A stretch of DNA of 64,000 bases from Alopecurus myosuroides (Eukaryota > Streptophyta > Magnoliopsida > Poales > Poaceae), in assembly GCA_028641055.1 (NCBI GenBank), contig CM054062.1, positions 138,116,682-138,180,681 on the forward strand, written 5' to 3'. Each line of letters begins with the position of its first letter. Position 1 is the stretch's first letter. Of this stretch, positions 1-12,790 are shown piece by piece. The position numbers and the translations under genes are program-made. The notes under the pieces are model-generated. The model was given only the letters and a program-made list of their open reading frames with translations. It ran no database searches and was not told the origin of the DNA.

Positions 1-3000
1 GATCTCAAAGATGCTGTTGACGAGGCAAAGGTACTTTTAATTAAACAAAAGTCCATTGTTCTTCATATGTATGCTCTTTATATGCCTTATCTGCTCAGCC
101 TTTATCTTATAGCTGCTAATTTGTCCAATGGAGGCCAGACTCTTGCAGCGAACCGTCTGTTTGAACTCCATGAGACTCAGGAGGATAATCTAATACTGTC
201 TAGGCAGTTAGAAGATCTTCAGGTTGGAACCTTCTTTTGTAATGGAGGGGGTTGACACATTTGTTGCAGTTTCAAGTTGGATCCTGATTTTCTTGTTCCC
301 TTAATTTGCATCCTGATGCTGCTATATCTGCAGGGTCAACTAAAAGACGAGAACTACATTTTCACATCAAAACCATATACAACTCTAAGCGATCAGTTGC
401 ATCATCTGACTGCTGAGATAGAACGATACAGGGGTTCGGTTGAAATATTACAGGTACCATGCTTTTCCTCTGTTGTAATGTTTTGCAATGGTATTGTTTC
501 TGATCAGCTTTTACTTTCTTGGATTTTAGAATGACAAGAACCAGTTTTTGCAAAGGGAGAAAGAAATGTGTGCAAAAGCAGAATCCGTCGACAATGTCAA
601 ACAATCCATCACCATTTATGAGGCCAAAATTGAAGAACTGGAACATCAGATCCTGAAATTCACGGCTGAGAAGAATGATCTTGAGATCAAGGTTGAGGAA
701 TCCTTGCAAGATTCAGGTAGCTTGCTAAATCAGGATCTGTGGTTCACCTCTTCTTCCAGAGTGTAATATACTTTCCTCTGTCTAGGTAAAAAAGACTTCA
801 AGGATGAGATTCATGTCATGGCTGCAGCACTCTCCAAAGAGATGGAAATGATGGAGAATCAGTTGAATAGATCAAAGGATGCAGCTTCTGAAGCAATCAC
901 ATTACGTGAAGAAGCTGAATCTTTAAGAATCTTGTTAGCTAAGAAGGTCTGTCATTGATCTGGAACCATCTTATTTATGTTTCTTAACTGGCAATCAAGC
1001 TGCATCTGTCTCAGTGTACTGAAAATTTCGTAGTCGTGTCTATGAATGCTGCTATAATTTTTTTTTTTAAACCTGACGCTGTAAAACTTAAGATGTTGGT
1101 AGCAAGATTGCCACATACTGTAATGAAAAAGAAATCATTTATGCTTTACCATTTTATTCATGTACACATTTAGGGCCTCTTTGTTTGGGCTGGCTGTGGC
1201 TGGCTGCGGCTGGCTGTGCTGCTGCGTAGGGAAAGCTGCTGTGCATAGAAAGCCGCTGTTCTGAGTTTTAGTTTTTGGCAAATTAGCTGGCTGTGTGGCT
1301 GTAAACTGATGAATTGTCTGAAATGCCGTTAAATTCATGGGAACATGCTAATACGTGTAATTAATAACATATATATATGAACAGATGATATTGCACAGAT
1401 ACATCTATTTCAGACGATTTATGTTAATATTTATAATTATATCTTAATATTATTTTAAAAATAGAACACATTATTTTATTGTATTTTTCAAAGATTTATA
1501 CATGCCAAAAGTTAAGATGCGATCATATATTCATTTATATGTACGACATACTGTATACCCAATGGCCTGCATGCTGGTCTAACAACGTCCATGCATGTTG
1601 TTTCTTATCACCGATCCATCCAAATAAATGTCGAGCCACTGAGCCGCATGCATCATTGAAGATTCCGCATGAAACAGCTAGATAGCCTAGGCACGATTAC
1701 CAGAAAAAAAAGATAGCCTGTGTACGATGCGGGAGAGCTGAGGGCAAGCTCAGTGGCATTCTAATGTAAATAAGCACACAAATGAGAGCAAAGACATATA
1801 CCCTTTCGGCTTTGAGTGCCAAAGCTGCGGGAAGCACCCCCGGGGATGCTTTTCTCAGTCTGCCTATTAGGTGCTTTGGCTTTGGGAAAGCCACGAACGA
1901 AGCCGACCCCTTTGTTTCCATTTGCTTGCTTATTTTGGTGGAAAGCCGGTAGAAGCCCAAACAAAAGGGCCCTTACTCGCTGTGCATTGATTTCAACTGA
2001 TGGGATATTTTCCTCATTCATATGTCTGACACTTTCGGCGGGAACTTTGTTTATTTTCGGCGGGAACTTTGTTTATTGAATGCCTTCTATAAAAAAATCA
2101 AGTGTTAGCTCAATGCTAGCATATAACCAAATTCAAACCGAACAAACTTGATCTAGAATGTAACATGTTCTAACATAGTGCATATATGTAAATTCTTTTT
2201 AGAAGTTCTCGAGATGCGCATGTGTCTAAACCCTATACTCAAGCAACCACCTCTGCACGTATGTTTACTTTTCAGAGTATAGTATGCAGAATTGTATATG
2301 TTTAGGACATCAAATTGTACCTTAATATATATGTCATCCAAACTATTCTATAAATATTTTATTTCTGAAGTATATAAAAAGTAGTTAATGAGGTCTAGCA
2401 GAGATTATGTCCAATCTCCAAAATGACAAGACAAATGGTCAGTCTAGTATCACCAGATTAGAAACGACATATGTATCTGCTTTGTTAAAGATTGTTGACC
2501 ATTTTGCAGAACTAGGAATAACATTAATACTCTACGTATCTTCCATCGAACACCCTGAGCATGCACCTAACTGGGTTCTGGTTGCCTCAATTCATGCCAT
2601 AGCAGAAATATATGTTGAAGAGAAATATGTATATTTTGATGCCGTTATGCATTCGTGCACTGCTACATGTTCATGGGTTCATTGTTACACCTTCAAATAT
2701 ATTAACTATTTGAGTAGAGTTTATCTTTTGAACAAACCTCTATACTCTATCATCCTCTGCTGGAGATATTATGAATAGCTAACCAAACCTTCTATTGCAA
2801 AAACATCTGATGAAAGCATCTCCAATTTTCAGATCAATGAACAGAAGGAGATATCTGATAGATACAACACACAACTCACTGAGATCAAGTCCCTCAAAGC
2901 ATTGGTATGGTATAATGAACATCTCTCCTTGTCTTCTAATTGTGCTGACAGCTTGAGACATATTAGCTTTTCTGTGAAGGTTTTTCCTTTTCCCATCACC

Positions 3001-6000
3001 AGTGTTCTCTCAGCTCAGTACGAAACTATTATCAAGTTACTACACGAGCAATTATATCTGATTGAGTAGCTCTAGTAGTTTCGTGATGATCTTGATTAAC
3101 AGTTATTGCTTAGTCTAGCATTGAAATATATCAAGTCTTCAACTAACTACCTGAAATTAATGTTATTTTCCCAGGGCCCACACTGCCATATTTGGTCAAT
3201 TTGTATGCAGAATATAATCAGGCCTGAATTGTATATTTTGCTAGGCACATATGTTTATATTTGGAAATTGAGGATGGAATCATGTTTGCAGTGTTAGATA
3301 TAGGTTGACCATTTTCTCTGCTAATTTTTTTAAAGTTTAGCTACCACTGAAGGAACAAAAAATTTGAGCAAGAGCTATTGGCAAATTTTTTTTGGTAGAA
3401 CTAGCAGAGGTTACATATTTGTATTTCATGTTTTCTCAATGAAATTTCAACAGATTGAGAAGTTGGAAAATGAAAAGCAGAAATTGGAATTTATTGTGGA
3501 TATGTATGGGAAAGAATGTCCTGAGGCGAGGTATGACTTGGTTGTTATCGTTATCAGTTATGTTAATTTTTTATGAGGTTTTTGAAATTCTCTGTTGGAA
3601 AAAAAATGCTTAGTTGGGATTTACAGTTTACCACACGTCAATACCTTGGGAACAAGAGAACAAAGTTGATACATGATCTCTTTATGATTGTTAAAAGCTT
3701 ATGATTTATGCATTATTTTTCTGAACAGTCATATCATGCTATGTGCCCCCCTTTGCAAAGAAAGGTCATCCTTACTCCAATTCTAAATATTAGTTTCAGT
3801 TGCGTGGCTAACTGATACTGTAGGGCTCCCGATTTTCACGAACTGGAGGATAACTAGTCTAGAAAATCCAAGGCAAACACCCAACAACTTACAAACTGAT
3901 AGCCTTTGGGTATGGGACCCAAATCCACTAAAGCCAAGATAAGTAGTCAATCCTATCCAAGATCTGAACGCCAACAACACACACCAATTTGATAGCCTTT
4001 GGAGGAAGAACTCAAATCAACAACATTCTCAATTGAATTTTATTTTCCACTCAACAGGTCCGTTGATTTTAACACAATTCCACAAGGGAAAAGGGCAGAA
4101 CAAGGCGGGGATCTTCTCCTCAAGAGAAGGTCTTTGATTTCATATACACAAGGGGAGCCTTGGATTCATCTCGACAGAGGGCGGCCTTGGAGGCGGGAGG
4201 AGCAAAGCTCTCTATCCTCTCATCATATCAAGTCTAACCCTCTAAGGAAGTGAGAAAGGAGTATAATCCAGCCCGTTAACCCTAGGTTTAGATTGGCCAA
4301 GTCACTTACAAGTCCTTGGGCCTCACTTGGACTGCATGTAGGCAGTAAGTCAGACGGTCTGACACCCCTCTCTGTTCCTCGAAGCCTGAGGAAGGAATGC
4401 TGAGGGATGACTGAGGCAAGAGGAGGTTGGACTGTCTGAGATCCGCTTCTGTTCCTCACTTCTTCAGTGTATGTTTAACGTGATGTCGAATGGTATGACT
4501 TGAACTCCTGGACTCGGACATGTCTTTGAGTGCTTCCTCATCCATAGCCCTTAAATCCTGAAACCTATGAATGTATACAATCAAAAGCATGAGGTAGCCT
4601 ATCATCATTGAGACTATAAGATGGACACATGCAAAGGAGAAGGTTCACTTTTTTATGCCATGTCTTGGCCATTTATAGTCCAATCCGCGTGACACTTGAA
4701 CTTAAAGTCCTTGACATGGCGATGCTTGTCGAGCTAATGACTTAGTTACATGGACTGTTACAAAGTTCATTGTCAGGTCACATCTATCAAGTTGTTACAA
4801 CATGTGATGAGGATGTTGCTTTGGATGCGCTAGCACTAGCTGACTTATATGTTATGTGAGAAAAATATAGTTTAAATCAGTATAAATTAAAAATTTCAAA
4901 ATGATAAGAAAAAAACATTGTTCATTAATTTCCCCTTTCAAAATGCTTCATAAAATGCTAGGCAATTCACAGCTTTCATCCATTTGGCACGCACATATAT
5001 TTTGCTTCATCAGTTTGATTCTTGTTTTACATTACTGTGCGTCTAGGACAATCACAGAGATCAAGGAATCAGAAAACCGAGCTCGGAAGCAGGTTGAATA
5101 TTTGAGAACTAGTCTAGAGGAGCATAGTCTTGAGCTTCGTGTAAAAGCAGCAAATGAAACTGAAACTGCATGCCAGCGAAGGCTTTCAATTGCCGAAGCA
5201 GAACTACAAGAGTTAAGGACCAAGGTAGATGCATCTGAAAGGTAGTTATCTGCTCTTGGATACAAATTTGGTGTGTGTACCACTTCTAGAAGCAATTGGT
5301 GACTGCTTCTTCTCATTCCCATCGCTTGAAATAGTCGTCCAGTTTACTGGGTTTGTTGTTCAAAATAGTTATTATCGATTAAGGGGATGAGGTGTAGTCA
5401 TTGCAGTTGCTTCATCCCTGCCCCTGCTATTAATAATGTTAAAGATGTTTACCGTGTTAAATACATTATTTGGAACAGCTCGTTTTGCTTCTCAATAGCC
5501 AATACTCTCCCTGAAACCTCTCCATATTTGTCACAACTTATTCCCATCTTCCATTTACTGAATTCTGAAATAAACTCAGACTCAAATGCCTAAGCAAACT
5601 GGATTGGTTTTTGCAGACGGAAACCGGCCCAGGTGAAAACCAGAATTGGCCAGGTTCCAGTTTAACTCCTGCAATTGTTGTTACTACTTAGATTATTTGC
5701 CAACCTGTGATGTGCATATGTTTGGCAAGCTAGGTTGAAACCGAGAGTCTAATGCAATATATCTCAATAATATTCATCTTGCTATTGAGTATCATCCAAC
5801 TGGTTCTTGTGATCAGTAGCTTAGATGAGCTCTATTATTTTCCTGGTGCGGTTTTTGTGACAACCAGCGGTTTTTGTGAATCAGTGGATATTATTGTTCA
5901 ATGTGGGTATGGTATTCTGTATCCAGTGTGAGGTTTCATGCTCTATATGATCTTTTTTGCCAGAGATGTTCTGGAACTCAATGAGGCGATAAAAATTAAA

Positions 6001-7647
6001 GAAGCTGAAGGAGATGCTTATATCTCTGAAATTGAGGTTAGCTCATTTTTAGTTTTCTTATCAACAGTTTTCTATTGTGTTTGTGTGCACGAGTGAGAAA
6101 AAACATATCATGCTGTCACTGCAGACAATTGGTCAAGCATATGAAGACATGCAGACACAAAACCAGCATCTTCATCAACAGGTTGCTGATAGAGATGATT
6201 TTAACATAAAGGTGTGTACTCGTATTTCTTTCCATGCAGACACTTCGCTGCTGGCATTCTGGGCTCTGTGTGGTGCAATCCATGCTGCTGCTGTGCCGGT
6301 GGCTGCCCTTTGCTGTCTGCACATCACTGCCTTTGATATAGCACACCAAAAGGAACCTGTTGCATACTCCACAAGCATGTGTGACAGCTGAGGCTGTTGG
6401 GCCAGGTCGCCCGTTGTATTTCTCTTTTTCCTGCTCCATCTGGAGTAGCGGGGTGCATCACCTTGCCTTATCGCCTTATTTACCATGCAGTTTGACCACA
6501 TCTCTGTTGCATTGCCAGAAGACCTTACTTTTCTTACTAGTTCCCATTAGTAACTTGATTCTCATTTAACAGCTAGTATCAGATAGTGTGAAGACAAAGC
6601 AGGCCTCTGCTTCCCTTCTCTCTGAAAAGCATTTGTTACAGAAGCAATTCCATCAAGCTAATAGTTCACTGGAGTCATTTAAACAAAAAATCGCACGTGG
6701 TGAAGAGCAGGTAACCTCTGAGCTATGTCCTATGGGGTATTATTTAAGGGTACTCATTATTTAATGGTATAAATTTTCTGTCTGCCAACAGTATGTGAAA
6801 ATCACGTAAAGCAAATATCGTATTAAAGAAAAAAGATTTTGTGTTTCTGTTAACCGCCTAGCTGGTTTTGAAGTTTCTTGTTTAAATAATTGTCCCAGAT
6901 GAAAGCCCATGTTGCACAAGCTGTAAAAACTTCTTCAGAGAACAGGCATCATGTGATTAACCTTGAAAGGACTCTGATGGAGGTGTCTGACACAGAGAAG
7001 GAGCTCAAGTGGCTTCGGTCCACTGTTGGATCATCTGAGAAAGAATACGAGTTAAATCAGAAAAAGATAGCTGAGCTAAGAATGGAGCTAGAGCGCGAGA
7101 GGTTAGTGTTCCTTTTGGTTCCAAGGTTGTCTTGCTATGCTGTCACCAGGGCTCGTTAGTCATCACATTCTTTGCCATTTCAGAAGCGAGAAGAGAAAGC
7201 TTGAGGAAGAATACGAGGAGGTGAAAAATGAAGTCATGGAGCTGACTTCTGAGAATGAAGAGGCTACTATTCAGAAACTTCAGGATGAGATTAAAGACTG
7301 CAAGGCTATTCTCAAGTGTGGCGTGTGCTTTGACCGACCAAAAGAGGTAAACCATTGAATTGCACAGTGTATTGAATGATGCGGATTTGTGAGTGACTCG
7401 AAATTATTCTTATTCCCATGTCATCAAAGTTCCAGCTTCTCTTTGTTAAGCTTTTAATGTCGTGACCACCCACTGCTGACTAGCCTTCTGTTCCCCTCTT
7501 GCTGGTTGTGGTCAGGTTGTGATCACCAAATGCTTCCACCTATTCTGCTCACCATGTATCCAGAGGAACCTTGAGCTCCGCCACCGGAAATGCCCAGGTT
7601 GCGGCACCCCGTTTGGGCAAAATGACGTGCGAGAGGTGAAGATTTGA
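1..7647 (+). CDS. BRE1-like (HUB): BRE1/HUB-type E3 ubiquitin ligase, 3' part (14 exons)
   Basis: C-terminal 573 residues of a plant BRE1/HUB protein, the nuclear RING E3 that monoubiquitinates histone H2B. Exons, placed by open frame and GT-AG sites: 1-30, 139-222, 334-453, 530-716, 786-946, 2833-2904, 3454-3530, 5047-5241, 5964-6036, 6125-6211, 6573-6710, 6899-7101, 7184-7346, 7516-7647. All phases join without a stop (1722 nt in total). The protein is almost all heptad-rich coiled coil, then a C3HC4 RING split over the last two exons (CGVC, KCFHLFC, SPC, KCPGC) and the C-terminus VREVKI. Plant homologues have close to 880 residues, so the N-terminus lies upstream of the window. Whether it is the HUB1 or HUB2 orthologue was not settled; the RING end looks slightly more HUB2-like. 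No disabling change was seen, so the gene is probably functional. Confidence 0.93.
1173..1972. mobile_element. Tourist-like (PIF/Harbinger) element in intron 5 of the BRE1-like gene
   Basis: An 800-bp insertion flanked by TTA target duplications (1170-1172 and 1973-1975). Terminal inverted repeats begin GGGCCTCTTTGTTTGGGCT on the left and GGGCCCTTTTGTTTGGGCT on the right, 17 of 19 matching. No transposase ORF is visible. TTA duplications and GGGCC-type ends are typical of Tourist/PIF-Harbinger elements. The interior also has inward short repeats near 1800-1920. It is long for a MITE and could be a composite. Confidence 0.72.
2034..2077. repeat. 22-bp tandem duplication in intron 5
   Basis: Two perfect head-to-tail copies of a 22-bp unit (2034-2055 and 2056-2077) starting TTCGGCGGGAAC. 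It lies about 60 bp beyond the right end of the Tourist-like element. Function unknown. Confidence 0.9.
3820..4660. other. Uncharacterised insertion-like stretch in intron 7
   Basis: Intron 7 (3531-5046) is long and its central part is richer in G+C and unlike the AT-rich intron flanks. It has no convincing ORF, no clear inverted repeats and no target duplication that I could pair. Its style, including paired 'gatagcctttgg' segments at 3900 and 3991, suggests an old LTR or other repeat fragment, but the family is not recognised. Confidence 0.3.
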
Positions 7648-7661
7648 TTTCTCAGCGAGGC

Positions 7662-7773
7662 TGGCTTGAATGACTTAGGCAGTTGGTATCTTGGACATCA
7701 TCAACCTACTCTGCATGCTCTTCTCTTGTAAATATATAGTTGGCTTGAATGACTTGGGCAGTTGGTATCTTGG
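7662..7773. repeat. 33-bp direct repeat just after the BRE1-like stop codon
   Basis: Two copies of a 33-bp segment starting TGGCTTGAATGACTT (7662-7694 and 7741-7773) with one mismatch, 79 bp apart. They lie in the probable 3' UTR of the BRE1-like gene and suggest a local tandem duplication. No polyadenylation site was firmly assigned. Confidence 0.8.
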
Positions 7774-8226
7774 GCAGGTTGTAGCTTCTGATGTGTGATT
7801 GTTCGATGAAATCCTTCCAGTAAGTAGAATGTACGATATATGGCTTTACACGAGGGCACGAGGCTATTGCTAAGCTGGTTCTAGTTGTGTTTGGACTTTG
7901 AAGTGACCTATTAAGGAATGGATAGAAGGTGAGGCTTTTTTTTCCTTCAAAAAGTTTATGCTCTAGGATGAACAGGCACTGCCTTTTGTAAATCTTCTAG
8001 GCTAGAACCGTTAATGAACTACTCTTGAAACTTTCATCTGCAAGATGGCAACAAGTTTCACGAGCAATTGTTTCATACCTTGCCAAGGATACACCTTAAG
8101 CATGCTTAAACTACAATACTATTGACACTAGATTTTCAGGCATATCAACAAACACCTTAAGACTGCATGTAGAACCTGAACTAAGAACTCTTTTACTGCT
8201 ATCAGATATACATAGGTAGATTACTA

Positions 8227-8363
8227 CTCCCTCCGTATCAAAATATAAGATGTTTTAACATTTTTTATATTGCACGTATCTAGACATGTTTTAGTATAAA
8301 ATTCACATGAATCTATGCACTAAAAAAAAGGCTAAAACATCTTATATTTTGATATAGAGGGAG
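8227..8363. mobile_element. Stowaway MITE (Tc1/Mariner type)
   Basis: A 137-bp element with ends CTCCCTCCGT and its near inverse, flanked by TA on both sides (8225-8226 and 8364-8365). The two arms are largely complementary and could fold into one hairpin. CTCCCTCCGT plus a TA duplication is the signature of grass Stowaway MITEs. It lies about 580 bp downstream of the BRE1-like stop codon. Confidence 0.93.
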
Positions 8364-8365
8364 TA

Positions 8366-10759
8366 CTAGATACTAGCATTAGTTGATAGGTCAGGGATGA
8401 GTTGCCACGGCCACTCTCGAGCATGGCAGCGATGGATGGCACTGGCAAGTTGCAACCCCCGATGTCCATCACCTCAGTGATCGTGGGCAATTGACGTAGA
8501 TCTCACCCCCTTCATACCCAGGTTCAGGAAGTTGACGTGCTGCTGGTGAGCCAACATGGCAACACCACGGTCGAAACGCTTAAGTTCTCGGAGCCCGTCG
8601 GTGTTGAAGGCTGCATATGCACAATTAATCATCGTCAGGCGAGTGAGGTATTCCAGTAAATAAAGTGTGATAGTGAGTCGGAAGAAATACATTTGGCGAC
8701 ATGCTAGGAACCCTGGCTTATGACTGTTGAAGTGTATAAGTGGATTGTCTTGCCCTTTCCATCAGATCGGTCTTTTGAAATAGTTGGTTAGTGCATGAAG
8801 CTTGACAATGACTAAAGCCACATCAGTTCCGTAGTCCCAACTCTTCTCCGCCTCGGCGGTGTTAATATGGTGTTTTATGTGGTTTTCCTCAATAGATAGA
8901 TTGGTTCAACAGTTTCTTCTACCAGGGTTGGATGACTTGGATCAATTCAATTGGAAAGTGGCAATGACCGTGCCTACGCGGAAGATCAACACCAGACCTA
9001 GTTGGGAGTGAATAATCACCCTTATGTTTTTTCAAGGAACAATGCCACCGCTGCTTAGTGAGGTATAGGCCCTAAACATCATTATAACTGACAATCTGCT
9101 TACCACACTTTGCAAGATATGGGGCCGATAGAAAAGAAGTCTAGCACATTGATCAACTCACGACCTTGCTGGTGGCATGTTTTATTTAACAGGTTCATGT
9201 ACTTTTCTTGTCTCATTGAAGCATACATATGATTTATATGCTATTATTTCTAAGTAGTAACAAATCCATCTTGGCATGCATGTCTGAGCTGGAAACAAGA
9301 GATATAGAGGAAAAGGATGCAATTGCACAAAAAATCATATGGACTTACAAAAACGTTACTGCTGCTATTGGCGTTTTGGGACAAATTCAAAGATTATCCG
9401 GAGAATGGTACTGGATAGTGACCAAACCATCTGGAATTCTGTACCCTTACCTTCCACAGGCAATGATACCCTAGAGCTCGCAGTACCTTTCATTTGGGGA
9501 TGAACAAGAGATTCAGATATCTGCGTCTGTCCTTATGGATTCCTCTGAATTATTTTCCTTTTTCATTCAGAAGAGTTTCCTTTCTGCAGTTCGGACAATA
9601 ACAAAGCAAAACTCAAGCATGAGGATTTATATGAAAAACTGTAAATAAATCCATAGACAAACTTACAATGTGGTGTCTAGTGTATTCTGTCAAGACCCTG
9701 CCATCGTAGAAGATTTATTTACTTCTACGAAGCCATGCTTACAAGAGAAATGAGATGCATCGCGTGAAACAAGTTATCTTTATTATTGAAAGACCTCCAA
9801 CCCGGTGGTATTTTGCTCCATCACCCGCTAGAACTACAAGATACAACTGATAACATCCTATTATAATCAAAATGGATCATGAAGTACTTTCAACAGACAT
9901 TTATAACGGAGAAAGCATGTATAATCTTGTAAAGATACCATTCTTGTAAGGACATGGTGTAGTCAACTTCCACCCTAATATATGAAAATGTCGCATGTTG
10001 CAATTGCATAGGCCAATTCATATTCGAATATTGTGTCCAATGCAAATATCTACACTGGTGAAGCATTAGAAGCTCATGTCATTCCTTAAAAATCCAGGTA
10101 AGTTTGCAAGAAAAAGCATACCCACACTTGCACCTTGCAGCTTAATCCTGTACCCAGCTCCTTTCTGATGCAGCAACACTATTCAAATGCAAATATGCAA
10201 GGGCAATTTATATGCTCCTCGAGGCATAAGGTGGTTTAAACATGGGTGGGTATGCTGGTTTGGTACCAAGTTATATGCTCCTCGAGGCACTAGAAACCAA
10301 AGAAAAATACGGCTAGGGAGAAGGACGGGGGAGGGTTAATTTGGCCATCTAGGGGTGCTGCAATTCTAGCATGGTAATGAGTTTCGAATTTGAAATTCAA
10401 ACCTGGTAGATGGAAATCTAGAGGAGGCGAGCAGGCGGGACATCGTGGTCGTGGGCTCGTGGGTGTTTCGGAGGGGCGCATACTACACAATCGAGATCAT
10501 CGGTGAGGCTCTAGCTTGGCTGTGAGGATGGTGTAGGAGCGGTGGAAGTGAAAGGGTGTGGGAGGTCGAGGAACACGCGAGAATGCACGCCTTTTTATAT
10601 ATAGAAGGGGGAACACACAAAGTATTACAAGCTTCCACAACATGGCACAACCAACCACAATAATGAAAGGGGAAAAACTCACAAAAACCCACCTCGTTCC
10701 ACCTAATGGCCTCGGCCATGACCGCATCAAGGAGAGCCACTTCTGTCCAAATCTACTAA
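8366..10759. other. Gene-poor intergenic stretch
   Basis: No supported gene. A 72-codon minus-strand ORF at 8474-8692 has leucine-rich wording that faintly recalls a decayed resistance-type LRR fragment, but no domain motif is convincing. The part 10290-10759 is G+C-rich and may be the 3' end of the LINE fragment next to it. The remainder is AT-rich and without visible structure. Confidence 0.5.
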
Positions 10760-11652
10760 GAATAATCCACCATGTCTAGCAAGGTAATGTTCTGGAGCAA
10801 GGTCCAGAGGATGAGGAATTAGGCAATAGCACCCACCGAGAGGCCACAAGAGATGTCATGCACCCCAAGCATTGGCATTAAGCCCATGGGCAACCGTTCT
10901 AGAGGCATGATTTCAAAAGATCCGGTGCTTCCATGCCCACACTTCTATTGTCAATCCACTTGTCAGTCCAGAACAAGCAATTGGTGTCATTGCCTAAGAC
11001 AATCTTGAAGGAAGCTTTGAACATGGCCCTAAAGTTGGCCGAACCGATCCAGAGTTCCCATCCCAAGGCTTGTCCGGATCTGTTCTCCACAACCACAACC
11101 ACCACATACGCAAGGCCTCATTGAGGATGTGAAGGTTCCGAATACCGAGGCCACCCAAACGGGTGGGAAGGCACACATGCTGCCAAGAAATAGGGCAGCA
11201 ACCACATTTTGCTGAAGCATTACCACACCACAAGAACCCCCTACAAACTTTCCCGAGCTCCTAAATAACGCAGACATGGAGTTCAAGAGCCATCAACAAG
11301 TAGATGGACATGGCGGTGAGCACCGCCTAAACAATAACCGATCTCCCTGGCGCAACCAAGAGGGACCCCATCCATGTAGGCATGCGCTTAATGATCCTAT
11401 CCACATAAGGTTGAAGATGATGCTTTGAAATGCGCGTAGGTACAAGAGGGAGACATAGATAAGTGCAAGGTAAATCCACCAAAGCACAAGAAAAAAATGT
11501 TTGGATGGCCTCCATAGTCGTCACATCATATCTGATCAACTTGGTGGAGCTCTTCGCAAAATTCACCCGCATCCCTGAGACATCCCCAAAGAGGTCGAAG
11601 AGTCCAAGGGAAACACGAATCTCAACCCCCACCGGTTTGATCAACAAAGGCA
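10760..11652 (-). mobile_element. Decayed L1-type LINE fragment (reverse transcriptase C-terminus)
   Basis: Minus-strand frames at 11653-11327, 11286-11029, 11233-10994 and 11105-10899 carry, in order, the segments found downstream of the catalytic core in plant LINE reverse transcriptases: a KSS-containing segment, a 'P-C-x-Y-L-x-L-P' segment, a 'P-x-R-L-G-G-L-G-I' segment, 'R-x-W-W-L-W' and a terminal 'L-F-W-T-D-K-W' zinc-binding-region motif. The frame changes several times, so it is not functional. The catalytic YxDD block and the endonuclease are absent, so it is truncated at its 5' side, where the Copia-like LTR piece starts at 11653. No target duplication was found. Confidence 0.75.
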
Positions 11653-12790
11653 CTGTTGGAGATATTTCCCTAGATACAATAATATTCAGTTATTATTCTA
11701 TCTCCAAGTTCAATATTAAGTATATATCTTCGTGGTATAACCGCTATGGTACTTGAAAAGTGATTTTTCAAAGGAAAACCTATGTGTGGGTGTGAGGATA
11801 TGAACAAACAAGAGTTCCTAATCTTGTCTCTAAGATTAGTTTGTGTGTTGTGAGATGATCACGCTTTCTAGTTTGTGTGTTGTGAGATGATCACGTTTTC
11901 TTGATCATGTACTTTGATAAGTCTAGCAACCATGAGGGTTTATTGTTAGGGTAACAATAGTACTGAACCGACCCAAGTATATAATCTTGCTAAGATACAA
12001 AATTTTATGTTATGATTTAGCAAAGTGAATATGAAGTACTCATTGGCTAAGATTCCTGTACTATGAGAATATTTAATGACCTCATATTTGACAGTTATAG
12101 TTTGAATGTATTCAAACGTCTACCGTAACAGGAGATCATAATGTTGACATTTGGGTATAACCTAGAGTGTGTAATGGAACTGAGATAGTTCAAGAATGGT
12201 ACTTAACTCGTCTAGACAATGGAGAGATACATCCTATGGGCCCTCTCAGTATCACTGATATCAACCAATCTTCTGGACAGACACAATTTTATTTATCACA
12301 AAGACATCGGGGATATGTATGAGAAAAGAGAACTTTATCTGTATGAGTTTATATATGTTATGATCAAACAATTTGATCAAACTAGAGCATATTGTCTCAC
12401 CTCATGATATTGCTGGTATCGTGTAGTTAAGGGGATAAGAATAATGAGTAACTTGAAGGTTCCCTTATTCTTCGTGAATACACATGATCCATCATGGGCG
12501 ACCATGGCTCCGCTGTTGGTTATTGTTCGGTAAGTTCTCGAACATGTCTATGTGTCGCCGAACCTTTGTAGGCACACTCTTAAGCTGTGTCAACCTTTGA
12601 CTGAGAGTGTTAATGGTAGTCCAAGTGGTTTTGAGAAAGTTCGGAGTCATTCCCATGTCATAGGAACAATTCTGGAGTCATTCGGAGGTGTTCCCGTGAA
12701 GTTATCAAGAGAGAGAAATATTGCCGGGAGAGGGTAGAAATTGTTTCTGAGAGAAACGGGGGGAGGGAGGGGGGAGGGACATGAGATGTC
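11653..12790 (+). mobile_element. Angela/BARE-like Copia LTR fragment
   Basis: Begins TGTTGGAGATATTTCCCTAG followed by a TTATTATT-rich stretch, as Angela/BARE/WIS-type Copia LTRs do. Further on it keeps landmarks of those LTRs in the same order: a 'GGGCCCTCTC' segment near 12240 and a 'CCGCTGTTGGTTATTG' segment near 12510. The 3' end of an LTR and an adjoining primer-binding site are missing. It is strongly diverged. Its forward orientation conflicts with the minus-strand orientation of the neighbouring internal region (see Findings). Confidence 0.5.

Noticed and set aside
2407..2778. 123-codon plus-strand ORF in intron 5 of the BRE1-like gene
   Set aside because: No domain or splice support. 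It lies between confirmed exons at 946 and 2833 and would break the protein.
8474..8692. Possible resistance-type LRR gene fragment on the minus strand
   Set aside because: Only weak leucine patterns, no NB-ARC motif, frame not extendable; kept only as a remark.
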